Below, in pieces: positions 17,758 through 26,573 of a DNA stretch of 64,000 bases. Source of the DNA: Ostreibacterium oceani (lineage in GTDB: Bacteria > Pseudomonadota > Gammaproteobacteria > Cardiobacteriales > Ostreibacteriaceae); the NCBI RefSeq assembly GCF_009362845.1, contig NZ_WHNW01000003.1, positions 143,235-207,234 of the forward strand, written 5' to 3'. A program made the translations under genes and the position numbers. Within the stretch, counting starts at the first letter, position 1, and each line of letters opens with the position of its first letter. The notes beneath the pieces were generated by a model. It did not search any database. It had not been told where the DNA came from and saw nothing but the letters and a program-made list of their open reading frames with translations.

Positions 17758-18089
17758 AGCCCCCCATTACGCTTATTAACAACCCATAATAAATGCTTCC
17801 ATAAATACCTCCATAAATGCCGCTATGGCAATCGACATGGCAATCGACATGGCAGGCGCCATGGAAAGCAAAGGGATTAAATATCGTTAATGAAATGAGG
17901 GTTTGATTTTTGTTAATATGTCTATTGGGTATGGGATTAAACTGGGATTAGACTGCGATTAAACTTTATAAGTAGCCGTTTATGACCGACCTAGTCAATC
18001 AATTTAACGCGTAATTTATGGGGTAAATTGACTGGCTTGCTAGTTGAATAGACTAGTTAAATAGTAATAATCAAAATAGGAGAACCCCG
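17758..18089. other. Intergenic region with short repeats before the third precursor
   Basis: I see no gene. The region has repeated gacatggca/atggcaatc units near 17822-17865 and near-repeats of gggattaaac/ggattagactg near 17930-17960. AGGAG at 18078-18082 is the ribosome binding site for the next gene. A promoter is likely but I cannot pick one with confidence. Confidence 0.5.
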
Positions 18090-18524
18090 ATGGGATTGAA
18101 AACTAAAAAAACAGGTATCGCGTTAGCGGTTACGGCGTCTATGTTAATCGCAGGCTGTGCATCTAATCAAGAGCAAGCCAGCGCAAAAGGGCACGGTCAC
18201 GGCCATGGGCATAGTCACGGCGCTGATAACATGGGTCAATGTCACGGTGCGAACTCGTGCAAAGGCAAAGGCTCTTGTGGTGCGGCAATTGCAGATAGTT
18301 GCAAAGGGACTGATTCTTGTAAAGCCAAGAAAGACAACAGCTGCAAGGGTAAAGCTGCATGCAAAACCAAAAAAGACAATAGCTGCAAGGGTAAGTCTGG
18401 TTGTAAAGCAAAAGCCGAAGCACACAGTTGTGCTGGCATGAATAGCTGCAAAGGCAAAGGCTGGTTACCCATGAGCCAAAGCGATTGTGACGCTAAAGGT
18501 GGTCGATTCAAAGGCGCTAAATAG
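18090..18524 (+). CDS. Expanded, His-rich BufA2-like lipoprotein precursor
   Basis: This is a 144-residue precursor-like lipoprotein. The lipobox LIAGCASN matches the second precursor. A His/Gly segment (KGHGHGHGHSHG, about 33-44) follows, which could itself bind metal. The Cys-rich part is expanded to about twelve Cys by internal duplication of a unit resembling KKDNSCKGKxxCK (two clear copies plus relatives). The C-terminal signature SCKGKGWLPMSQSDCDAKGG is shared with the second precursor. It has its own ribosome binding site and terminator. It is probably a bufferin-type metallophore anchored to a membrane; the number of modified cysteines is unknown. Confidence 0.8.
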   Translation: MGLKTKKTGIALAVTASMLIAGCASNQEQASAKGHGHGHGHSHGADNMGQCHGANSCKGKGSCGAAIADSCKGTDSCKAKKDNSCKGKAACKTKKDNSCKGKSGCKAKAEAHSCAGMNSCKGKGWLPMSQSDCDAKGGRFKGAK

Positions 18525-18544
18525 CCACTTAAAGCTGACGACCG

Positions 18545-18586
18545 AAATCAAAAAAGGTCATTAGGGTGGGCCTTTTTTGATTTTTT
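18545..18586 (+). terminator. Intrinsic terminator between precursors and bufB
   Basis: AAATCAAAAAAGG and CCTTTTTTGATTT form a 13-bp stem followed by more T. It would keep the maturation genes less expressed than the precursors. Confidence 0.8.
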
Positions 18587-18781
18587 AAAAACAGTCAACT
18601 AGATTTAATTAGCGGAAACTAGCAGAGACTACAGTAATTAGTAGCTGATGGTTTTCATTATTGGATTTAGCTAGTTAGTATTTAATACCCTGTTTTGCGT
18701 TTTATCTGGTATCACGTTGAGGGCTAAATAGAGGGCATGGTTTGATTTTGTGGAAATCGTTAATATCACTGGACAAAAAAT

Positions 18782-19654
18782 ATGAGTCAAGAAAAACACA
18801 ACGAAGAAAAACCATATCTGGGGTTTGGTCTCGGACTACGCACCGAATATTATGAGACGATTTTTGAGGAAAAACCCAAATCTATTGAGTGGTTTGAGGC
18901 AATTTCTGAGAACTTTATGGTCGAAGGCGGTCGGCCGCTACACAATCTAGATAAAGTACGCCAAGATTACCCGATTGTGCTGCACGGTGTGTCGATGTCG
19001 ATTGCGGGTGAGCATGAGATTGATTATGATTATTTAGATCGGCTGAAGGTATTAATTAATCGTGTTCAACCTGCTTGGGTTTCTGATCATCTCGCGTGGA
19101 CGCGCGGCAGTGCCCATAATTTACACGATTTGCTACCCTTGCCTTATACCGAAGAATCTTTGGCGCATGTGGTTGAACGTGTCAAGCGTGTGCAGGATTA
19201 CTTGGGGCGACAGATTTTATTAGAAAACCCATCTACCTACGCTACGTTTACGCATAGCTGTCTGCCTGAATATGAATATTTGAACGCGCTGTGTGAACGC
19301 AGTGATTGTTTATTGATGCTAGATGTTAATAATGTCTTTGTGAGTGCAGAAAATCACGGGTGGGATGCATTTGAGTATATCTCTCGAATTAATGCCGATC
19401 GTGTTTGGCAACATCATTTAGCCGGGCATACTTATAGTTATGCAGGCAAGCTAATTGTTGATACGCATGACCAGCCTGTACGTGAAGAAGTCTGGAATTT
19501 ATACGCCCACGCGGTCAAGTGTCTAGGGCAGGTGTCGACGATTATCGAGCGTGATGACAATATGCCGCCGCTAGACGAATTAGTCCAAGAGTTAGATTTT
19601 GCGCGGTCTGTGCAGGCAGACGCGCTTAAAAAACACGCAGCCCAATTGGTGTGA
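18782..19654 (+). CDS. bufB: BufB: DUF692 multinuclear non-heme iron oxidase (MNIO)
   Basis: DUF692 enzymes use an iron cluster in a TIM-barrel to modify cysteines of precursor peptides (in bufferins, to heterocycles). The 290-residue protein shows family motifs with metal ligands: FGLGLRTEYYETI, WFEAISENFM, VLHGVSMSIAG, VSDHLAW, LLENPSTY, LMLDVNNVFVSAENHGW, HLAGH and IIERDDNMPPLDEL. It is followed directly by bufC and preceded by three precursors, the standard bufA-bufB-bufC order. The start ATG 18782 is the family start; the ribosome binding site is weak. Confidence 0.92.
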   Translation: MSQEKHNEEKPYLGFGLGLRTEYYETIFEEKPKSIEWFEAISENFMVEGGRPLHNLDKVRQDYPIVLHGVSMSIAGEHEIDYDYLDRLKVLINRVQPAWVSDHLAWTRGSAHNLHDLLPLPYTEESLAHVVERVKRVQDYLGRQILLENPSTYATFTHSCLPEYEYLNALCERSDCLLMLDVNNVFVSAENHGWDAFEYISRINADRVWQHHLAGHTYSYAGKLIVDTHDQPVREEVWNLYAHAVKCLGQVSTIIERDDNMPPLDELVQELDFARSVQADALKKHAAQLV

Positions 19655-19656
19655 TA

Positions 19657-20424
19657 ATGAGTTTTTACCAAGCATTTGAAGCCTATCTCAAGGGCGAAGA
19701 CAATGAAATTACCGAACTCATTGTGTCGGATGAAAAGGGTGACGCCAAGGAACGCATGAATATTTATCGGGATGCGTATGCGTTGCGGTTGATTGATATT
19801 TTGTTCGGTGATTTTCCCACCATTCACCAAATCCTCGGTGATGAAGCCTTTTTTGAAATGGCGCAAAAATACGTTAAAACCTATCCGTCTACGGCGTTTA
19901 CCGTGCGCTATTTTGGACAGCACTTGGCTAAATTTTTAAATGATGAAGCGCCTTATTCATCGCATCCTTATTTATCGCAAATTGCGGATTTTGAATGGGC
20001 TAAGGGGACGGTTTTTGATGCACCTGATACGCCAATTTTTACCCTAGAACAATTGGTTAATATACCCGCTGAAGCGTGGCCAAATGCAACATTTGAGTTT
20101 GTGCCGGCGATGGTGCGCTTGGTGTATGATTATAATGTGCCACAGATTTGGCAAGCTATCCAAGCGGATGAACAAGACCACATGCCAACGCCGCTTGAGA
20201 ATCCAATGCCGTGGGTGATGTGGCGCAAAGCCTTAAACCCACATTGGTATTCTATGCCAGCAGATGAGGATTGGATGTTTATCCACGCGAGACAAGGCAA
20301 ATCCTTTGCCGAGCTGTGTGATGGGCTGACAACGTGGCACGATGAAGACGATGTTGCCCCCCGCGCCGCTGAGGTTGTTAGGCGTTGGATTGATGAAATG
20401 TTATTGGTCAATATTAAGTTTTGA
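19657..20424 (+). CDS. bufC: BufC: DUF2063 domain partner protein
   Basis: DUF2063 proteins pair with DUF692 enzymes and are thought to bring the precursor to the enzyme; the old annotation as DNA-binding is doubtful. The 255-residue protein shows the family N-terminal helical domain (MNIYRDAYALRLIDILFGDFPTI) and the conserved FEMAQKYVKTYPSTAFTVRYFGQHLAKFL. A C-terminal part follows (PHWYSMPADEDWMFIHARQGKSFAELCD). Start ATG 19657 lies two bases after the bufB stop; the upstream GTG 19651 would overlap bufB by 4 bp. Confidence 0.88.
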   Translation: MSFYQAFEAYLKGEDNEITELIVSDEKGDAKERMNIYRDAYALRLIDILFGDFPTIHQILGDEAFFEMAQKYVKTYPSTAFTVRYFGQHLAKFLNDEAPYSSHPYLSQIADFEWAKGTVFDAPDTPIFTLEQLVNIPAEAWPNATFEFVPAMVRLVYDYNVPQIWQAIQADEQDHMPTPLENPMPWVMWRKALNPHWYSMPADEDWMFIHARQGKSFAELCDGLTTWHDEDDVAPRAAEVVRRWIDEMLLVNIKF

Positions 20425-20528
20425 CCGCGCTAGTCGCCGACCAGTAGTTTGCTAAGAATTTGCTAGTGTTAAACTTTGACAATCATTTTACTTAACAGCT
20501 ACTTAGCAACCAAGAGGGTTGCCACGGC

Positions 20529-21923
20529 TTAGTCATGATAAGTTTCATGGTATAGGCCATCATGCGTTGCGTCATCATATTCTGATTCTAGTGCCAGATC
20601 ACCGATTAATTCAGGTGCGATGACGGCTTCAAAGGTCTCGCGGCGGCGGATAAGCGTCGCCTCATCACCGTCGATAAGGATTTCTGCAGGACGCATTCGC
20701 GTGTTGTAATTTGACGCCATAACAAAACCATAAGCCCCAACGTCATGGATAGCTAAAATATCGCCTGCTTGGCTTTTGAGGCGCCGTTTTTTGGCAAAAA
20801 AATCACCTGATTCGCAGACTGGACCGACAATGGCTTGTTCCATAGGTTGCTGTTCTATGGGCTGCTGTGTCGCAGTATCTGGTGGTATCGTTTGCTGGCT
20901 GTCGGCTGTGTAATCGTCGGCTGTGTAATCGTCAATTGTGCAATCACTGAGTGCGCCAAGGTTGCTAATCTGGTTGTAGGCTTGGTACAGTGCCGTTCGA
21001 ATATAGTCATTCATCCCCGCATCGACAATGGTGAAATGTTGATCTTGATGAGATTTGACGTAAAGGACTTCGGTTAATAACACCCCTGCATTGGCGACGA
21101 TAGACCGACCTGGCTCCATAATAAGGGTTATGTTAGGGTCTGGGTAGGTCGATGAGACGAGCTGGGCAAACGCATCTAGGGCGATGGGTTGTTCGTCTTG
21201 GTAACAAACACCAATGCCACCACCGATATTGATGTGCTGGAGCTTAATGTCTAGTGTGTGCGTTAGGTGTTTGACGAATGCCGCTTGTTCGCTTAGTGCA
21301 TTGGCGAAGGCATCAATATCAGTGATTTGTGATCCGATATGCATATTAATACCAACGATATTAATCCATGGGCTGTCTTTGGCGCGTTGATAGGCGAGGG
21401 TTGCTTGTGATTCGGTTAAACCAAACTTACTTTCTTTGAGCCCAGTAGAGATATACGGGTGGGTTTTGGCATCGACGTTGGGGTTAAAGCGAATAGAAAT
21501 CGGTGCAATGGTTTCGGTTGCTTCGGCGGCTTGGATAATGGTGTCGAGCTCAGGCAATGATTCGATGTCAAAGGCTTCTATGCCAATATCTAGCGCCATA
21601 ATGATTTCTTCTAGCTGTTTTCCCACGCCTGAAAAAATGGTTTTTTTTGGGTCGCCGCCTGCCATGATGACGCGCTGAAGTTCACCGATAGAAACAATGT
21701 CAAACCCAGCGCCTGCTGCTGCGAGTAGTTTTAAGATATGCAAGTTGGAATTGGCTTTGACAGCATAACAAATTTGGTGGCGACGATGCTTAAATGCCGC
21801 TTGGTAGGCTGTTAGGTTGTTGAGTATGCAGTTTTTGTCATAGACATAGGCTGGTGTGCCGTATTGCTTAGCCAGCGCAAGTAGTAACGAATGCTTGGGT
21901 AAGGTGGTCGTGGGTTGTGTCAT
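20529..21923 (-). CDS. lysA: Diaminopimelate decarboxylase LysA with an insertion
   Basis: LysA decarboxylates meso-diaminopimelate to lysine using PLP. The 464 residues contain the PLP lysine in ICYAVKANSN, HIGSQITD, the glycine loop NIGGGIGV, EPGRSIVANAG, and GPVCESGDF with the C-terminal active-site cysteine. Between ALYQAYNQI and the GPVCESGD motif there is an extra ~40-residue polar stretch (DDYTADDYTAD..., Gln/Pro-rich), part of it coded by a 15-bp tandem repeat. Typical LysA has about 415 residues. The start overlaps the upstream lipoprotein gene by 4 bp, so the two are translationally coupled. Confidence 0.96.
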   Translation of the reverse strand: MTQPTTTLPKHSLLLALAKQYGTPAYVYDKNCILNNLTAYQAAFKHRRHQICYAVKANSNLHILKLLAAAGAGFDIVSIGELQRVIMAGGDPKKTIFSGVGKQLEEIIMALDIGIEAFDIESLPELDTIIQAAEATETIAPISIRFNPNVDAKTHPYISTGLKESKFGLTESQATLAYQRAKDSPWINIVGINMHIGSQITDIDAFANALSEQAAFVKHLTHTLDIKLQHINIGGGIGVCYQDEQPIALDAFAQLVSSTYPDPNITLIMEPGRSIVANAGVLLTEVLYVKSHQDQHFTIVDAGMNDYIRTALYQAYNQISNLGALSDCTIDDYTADDYTADSQQTIPPDTATQQPIEQQPMEQAIVGPVCESGDFFAKKRRLKSQAGDILAIHDVGAYGFVMASNYNTRMRPAEILIDGDEATLIRRRETFEAVIAPELIGDLALESEYDDATHDGLYHETYHD

Positions 21924-22720
21924 CTTAGGGTTTTCTCCACTTGAATATAAAGGTCGATTTGTTCGGCAGTTTCTATCATGAAATCCGTTTTGCCAATGCG
22001 AATAAGCGCTGGGTTGTCTGCGAAATATTGGCGCGCAACGCTGAGTGTGTCTGGGATACTCGTGTAATCGCTGGGTAGGTTTCTAAATCGTAAATACGTA
22101 CCTGACGCAATCGACAGCGAATCGACTGAATTAGGGTGATTTTCTACTTGGCCAACGAGCATATTGATGGCGCTTAATTCAGGTGACAAAATATCGTCAC
22201 TAAAAACAAGATAACGTAAACCGCTAAACGCAGGCGTTAGGCGGTTGGTTGGTGGGTTATTGGTTGTTAAATTATTGCCGGTTAGATTAGTATCTGCTGT
22301 GGCTTTTAACGCAGGGTCAGAGAGTAAAGTTTGCCACGCTTTGGCGGTCGTTTGTGTCAACTGTGTATAAGTCCCATTAATGGTCAGTGTGTTGAGCTGA
22401 ATAATGGTTGGTGTGATGCGCTGTTCGTCGTCCACGCTGGTCTTGTCAATGCTTGCAAAGACATCAATTTGGTCAGGTTTTGCCGTGGTGTCTTGGTAGG
22501 TTAATGGACCTTTTTGTCCGCAGCCCGCTAGGGTAAGCGTTAAGGCAATCGTTAAGGCAGGCGTTAAGGCAGTCACGAATACGGGGTAAAGGACGCGCCA
22601 ACAGTAAGGAAAGTAATGTGTACAGTAACGAGAACTGGGCTTGTTAGCGCAATGCTTAGGGCGTTGAGTGGCGCATTGAGTGGCGTGTTGACTGACGTGT
22701 TGAGTGACGAATGGATTCAT
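21920..22720 (-). CDS. LptM-type lipoprotein joined to a GyrI-like domain
   Basis: The N-terminal part contains a lipobox and the motif LAGCGQKGPLTY, the hallmark of the small LptM/LppL lipoprotein that usually precedes lysA and helps mature the LPS transporter LptD. Here the protein is 266 residues, not about 60. After the lipobox comes a ~190-residue region (TIIQLNTLTINGTYTQ... LRYLVFSDDI... LSIASGTYLRFRNLP... DLYIQVEKTLR) whose order of segments resembles GyrI-like effector-binding domains. That second assignment is tentative. A ~60-residue His/Cys-containing stretch precedes the hydrophobic segment, so the real start may be elsewhere; the frame has no other Met before the lipobox. Confidence 0.7.
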   Translation of the reverse strand: MNPFVTQHVSQHATQCATQRPKHCANKPSSRYCTHYFPYCWRVLYPVFVTALTPALTIALTLTLAGCGQKGPLTYQDTTAKPDQIDVFASIDKTSVDDEQRITPTIIQLNTLTINGTYTQLTQTTAKAWQTLLSDPALKATADTNLTGNNLTTNNPPTNRLTPAFSGLRYLVFSDDILSPELSAINMLVGQVENHPNSVDSLSIASGTYLRFRNLPSDYTSIPDTLSVARQYFADNPALIRIGKTDFMIETAEQIDLYIQVEKTLR

Positions 22721-22939
22721 GGAATTTATCTAGCTGATACGAAAGGATAAGAAAATAGGGTGCAATGAACGTTAGTAAGGGTGTCGTTGCGTGATAAACG
22801 TAGTATAATGCCAATAATCAAGGTCAATAAATCAAGGCTAATAATCAAGACCAACAATCAAAAGCCTACATTGAATTGGCTAAGCGCTGGCTAAACGGCC
22901 AATCGAAACATAAACCACCATTTCGCTCATCATAACAAA

Positions 22940-23650
22940 ATGACAATAATTGACAAGCCCTCAAATCAGCACGATAACAACTCACCGACACCCGCACTCG
23001 ATACGACAAAGATCATCGAGCCACCGACACCCGCGCGTGCTGCGATTATTTGGTTGCATGGACTAGGCGCTGATGCCAATGATTTTACTGGTATTGTGTC
23101 TTACTTGCCCATCAAAGACTACGCGATTCGAATGGTGTTTCCTAATGCACCCAAACGTGCCGTGACGATAAATCAGGGGATGATAATGCAAGCTTGGTAT
23201 GATATTACCGATATCACCTTGCGTGACGCGGATATCGAGGGTATTTGTGCCTCGCAACAACAAATTAACCGATTGATTGATGCGCAAATTGAGGCGGGTA
23301 TTCCCTGTGACAAGATTGTGTTGGGTGGGTTTTCTCAAGGCGGTGCAATGTCGCTTTATACGGGGCTGCGGTATGCAAAACGATTGGCGGGTGTTGTGTG
23401 TTTTTCGGGCTATTTGCTGACACCAGCGGTGCATGCATCACAATGCTCAGATGCCAACCAAGCAACACCGATATGGATGGCGCACGGACAATACGACCAA
23501 GTGGTTGCTTTGCAATTGGCCAAATCCAGTGCGACGACGTTACGCAACACGCACCCCCAGATAAACATGCGCGAATATGCTATGGGGCATGAAGTCATTG
23601 CCCCCGAAATTGCAGATTTTACTAGGTGGTTGCACGAGGTATTGGCATGA
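22940..23650 (+). CDS. Alpha/beta hydrolase, carboxylesterase/phospholipase family
   Basis: This is a serine esterase of the bacterial carboxylesterase / acyl-protein thioesterase family (EstB-like). The 236-residue protein has AIIWLHGLGADANDF (oxyanion region), the nucleophile elbow GGFSQGGAMS, the acid in GQYDQVV and the histidine in AMGHEV. The first ~30 residues are polar and variable. The physiological substrate is unknown. No clear ribosome binding site is visible before ATG 22940. The stop overlaps the next ATG (ATGA), linking it to the MFS transporter. Confidence 0.88.
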   Translation: MTIIDKPSNQHDNNSPTPALDTTKIIEPPTPARAAIIWLHGLGADANDFTGIVSYLPIKDYAIRMVFPNAPKRAVTINQGMIMQAWYDITDITLRDADIEGICASQQQINRLIDAQIEAGIPCDKIVLGGFSQGGAMSLYTGLRYAKRLAGVVCFSGYLLTPAVHASQCSDANQATPIWMAHGQYDQVVALQLAKSSATTLRNTHPQINMREYAMGHEVIAPEIADFTRWLHEVLA

Positions 23651-25059
23651 ATATCTTGCTTTCAACCCAGCGGCTGCTGGGTGGCACGCTGATGCTATTT
23701 ATCAGCTTGTTCTTAATGATGTTGGGTAATGGGTTGCAAGGGTCGTTGCTCAGTATTCGAGGGGGGGACGAAGGGTTTAGTACCTTGGCATTATCCATTG
23801 TGATGACAGGTTACTATATCGGTTATTATATGGGGTCTTATATCACGCCTACGTACATTAAGCGGGTGGGGTATGTCCGTGTTTTTGCGGCAATGGTCGC
23901 GTTTGCTTCGGTGGCGGCATTGATTTATGCCATGTGGGTGACCGAGCATGCGTGGTTCTTGATGCGATTTTTGACAGGGTTCTCATTCGCAGGCATATAT
24001 GTTGTGGCAGAGAGCTGGCTAAATTATCAAACGCATAACGAAAACCGCGCTAAGGTGTTGGCGGTTTATGTGATTGTACTTTACCTTGGTATGGTCGCAG
24101 GCCAAGCGTTTTTGAATTTGGCTGATACCAATGGCTACTTCTTATTTGCCTTGTCATCGGTGGTTATCTCGATCGCGGCAGTCCCATTGCTGTTGACCAG
24201 TCGCCCCAGTCCAGTCATAGAAGAGACCGACAGCATGAGCATAAAACAACTCTATCGGCGTTCGCCGCTGGGGGTTGTGTCGGTGTTTTTAACGAATTAT
24301 GTGTGTGGTGGCTTGCTGGCCATGTCGGCGATTTATGCAAAATCCATTGGCATGACGACCAAAGAAATTTCGATTTTTATTAGTAGCGCGTTTATTGGGA
24401 TTATCCTTTTTCAGTTTCCGATAGGGTATATTTCTGATCGCATCGATCGGCGCAAGGTAATCATTACGTTAGGGTTTGTCGGTGCTTTATTGACAGCGGT
24501 TGCCGTATTGGTTGATACGTTTTTATTATTGGTGCTTGTTTTTGGGCTGTTTGGTGGGTTGATACTGCCGCTTTATGCGATTTGTATTGCCTATGTTAAT
24601 GACCGCTTGACGCCACAAGAGATACTTCCTGCGACATCGGTATTGTTGAAAATATCGGGGATTGCGCAGATGTTTGCGCCTATTTCTATCGGTTATATGA
24701 TGTCTGTGTATGGTGTTCAGGCGTATTTTGTGGTGTTGGGGGTGGTTTGTCTGGCAATTGCTTTATTCGGTCTGTATCGTGCGATGACCTCTGCTAATCA
24801 AGTTGATGTCGAGGATATGAGTGATTACACACCAATGGTAATGAATGCGACGGTATCAAGTTTTTCTTTGGCGCATGACAATTTGCAATTAGAATTTGAC
24901 TTTAGTGGTGCACAAAATCCTCCCGATGATGACGATAGAGATGACAATGACAATGACAATCGTAGTCGCGCTGATAGTGACGACAGTGACGATAGTGGTG
25001 ACGATGGTGACGATAGTGACGAAAATAACGAAACGCATGTCAATCAAGCAACACATTAA
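23647..25059 (+). CDS. MFS transporter (YcaD-like) with acidic tail
   Basis: This is a major facilitator protein with about twelve hydrophobic segments. The first cytoplasmic loop region YYMGSYITPTYIKRVGYVRVFA and FPIGYISDRIDRRKV (a classical D-R-x-x-R-R type loop) are seen; overall it resembles YcaD-type permeases of unknown substrate. I chose ATG 23647 (ATGA overlap with the esterase). The last ~45 residues are Asp/Asn/Ser-rich (repeated gacgatagtgac DNA), unusual for the family. The final codons overlap the start of bepA by 23 bp. Confidence 0.85.
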   Translation: MNILLSTQRLLGGTLMLFISLFLMMLGNGLQGSLLSIRGGDEGFSTLALSIVMTGYYIGYYMGSYITPTYIKRVGYVRVFAAMVAFASVAALIYAMWVTEHAWFLMRFLTGFSFAGIYVVAESWLNYQTHNENRAKVLAVYVIVLYLGMVAGQAFLNLADTNGYFLFALSSVVISIAAVPLLLTSRPSPVIEETDSMSIKQLYRRSPLGVVSVFLTNYVCGGLLAMSAIYAKSIGMTTKEISIFISSAFIGIILFQFPIGYISDRIDRRKVIITLGFVGALLTAVAVLVDTFLLLVLVFGLFGGLILPLYAICIAYVNDRLTPQEILPATSVLLKISGIAQMFAPISIGYMMSVYGVQAYFVVLGVVCLAIALFGLYRAMTSANQVDVEDMSDYTPMVMNATVSSFSLAHDNLQLEFDFSGAQNPPDDDDRDDNDNDNRSRADSDDSDDSGDDGDDSDENNETHVNQATH

Positions 25060-26497
25060 AATCAAACAAGGCAGCAAAGTCAAACAAGGATTGGTGTTAT
25101 TCATTGTCTGGCTAAGCGGTGCCTTGGGGCTTGCCTATGCACAGAATATTCCAGATTTGGGTAACGTGTCCGAGACGCTGTGGTCTAAGCACGAAGAAAT
25201 CAGCATCGGTCAGACAGCTTATCATCAAATGCAACGTCGTGGTATGATTCATCAAGCCCCTGCTGATGTTGATTATCTCAATTATTTAGGGCAAAAAATT
25301 GGCAGTTTGGCGCAGACCCGAGTCGGACTGCATTTTTATTTGACGCAGTCTTTATCGGTCAATGCGTTTGCGATGCCAGGTGGTTACGTGGGTGTTAATG
25401 CGGGGTTGGTGTTGCTTACGGATAATGAACACGAATTAGCGGGTGTGCTGGCGCATGAAATCGCACATATCTCACAAAACCACATTGCCCGCAGTGTATT
25501 GGCTGCCAAAGACCGACAATGGGCAAACGCGGCAGCAGCGGCTGCCAGTATTTTGCTGGCGACGACAAGCGATAGCAGCGATTTAGGGGCAAGCGGTGTG
25601 TCTGCTGTTATTGCTAACGAAACCCAGCAGCAGTTAAATATCATTCGTCAGCATGAAAAAGAGGCCGACCGTGTGGGACGCGATCTAATTGAAAAATCGG
25701 GATTTAATCCGTTAGGGATGCAGTTATTCTTTGCCAAATTATTTACCCCTGAATATGCGGCCAATACGCCGGCTTTTTTGCTAACACACCCCATGCCAGT
25801 TGATCGTCAAGCTGACATTGATGACTTGCGTCAAAAAAATCAGCAGCTTAGCAGTAGCGACGAATACTATCTATTTCGCGCCCGATTACAAGCAGACTAT
25901 TTGGCGCAAGAAACCATTGATAGCACCGTGACACAGGCACTTGCTAGTGCTAGCCCGCAAGTTCGTAGCGCTGGGCATTATTTATCAGCATTGCAGGCAG
26001 TCAAGCAAGGGCAAATTAACCAAGCCCAACGCACGATTGAAAAAATGTCGTCACGAATGCAAAAAAATCGAGATGTGCAGCTATTGATGGCGAAACTGCA
26101 TTTGTTACAGAATGAAACCAATGCGGCCATGCGGCTTTATGAAAGGCTGTGGGGGAAATTTATTGGTGACAGTGTGGTTGGTTATGACTTTGCCCATTTT
26201 TTGAACGAGCGCGGACAGCACCAACGCGCCGCTGAGATACTGAGTCAATTGATTGATGCGAATCCATTAAATGCACAGCTTTATTGGCTTTACGGCGAAG
26301 TGTTAGGTCGATTGAATCAGGTCGGGATGCAGAAAAAAGTGGTTATTCGTTATTACGAAACCGTTGGCAATTTTGAGCAGGCGCTGATTCAGGTTAATAT
26401 TGCACTACAGCAAACCACGCTAGACTGGCAAGACAGAGCCGCGCTTGAAGCCAAAGCGAAAACGCTAAAGCAACAAATTGAGCAAAGTGAGCGCTAA
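25037..26497 (+). CDS. bepA: BepA-type M48 metalloprotease with TPR region
   Basis: BepA is a periplasmic zinc protease and chaperone that checks outer-membrane protein assembly, notably LptD. From ATG 25037 the protein has 486 residues, close to E. coli BepA. It has a signal peptide (LVLFIVWLSGALGLAYAQ), the zinc motif HEIAHISQNH, the third ligand in HEKEADRVGRDL, and a C-terminal TPR region from about 290. The longer frame from 24896 is ruled out because it only mirrors the repeat tail of the preceding gene. Together with the LptM-like gene nearby this gives two LptD-related functions. Confidence 0.93.
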   Translation: MSIKQHIKIKQGSKVKQGLVLFIVWLSGALGLAYAQNIPDLGNVSETLWSKHEEISIGQTAYHQMQRRGMIHQAPADVDYLNYLGQKIGSLAQTRVGLHFYLTQSLSVNAFAMPGGYVGVNAGLVLLTDNEHELAGVLAHEIAHISQNHIARSVLAAKDRQWANAAAAAASILLATTSDSSDLGASGVSAVIANETQQQLNIIRQHEKEADRVGRDLIEKSGFNPLGMQLFFAKLFTPEYAANTPAFLLTHPMPVDRQADIDDLRQKNQQLSSSDEYYLFRARLQADYLAQETIDSTVTQALASASPQVRSAGHYLSALQAVKQGQINQAQRTIEKMSSRMQKNRDVQLLMAKLHLLQNETNAAMRLYERLWGKFIGDSVVGYDFAHFLNERGQHQRAAEILSQLIDANPLNAQLYWLYGEVLGRLNQVGMQKKVVIRYYETVGNFEQALIQVNIALQQTTLDWQDRAALEAKAKTLKQQIEQSER

Positions 26498-26573
26498 ACG
26501 AAATATACCGCATTATACGGTGTGTCCAAGCGATATTTGATGAACGAGAGAACGACAACAACGAGTATAGATA

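Noticed and set aside
24896..25036. 47-residue N-terminal extension of BepA
   Set aside because: It is an alternative-frame reading of the MFS tail repeat (MTMTIVV...). The real start with signal peptide is 25037.
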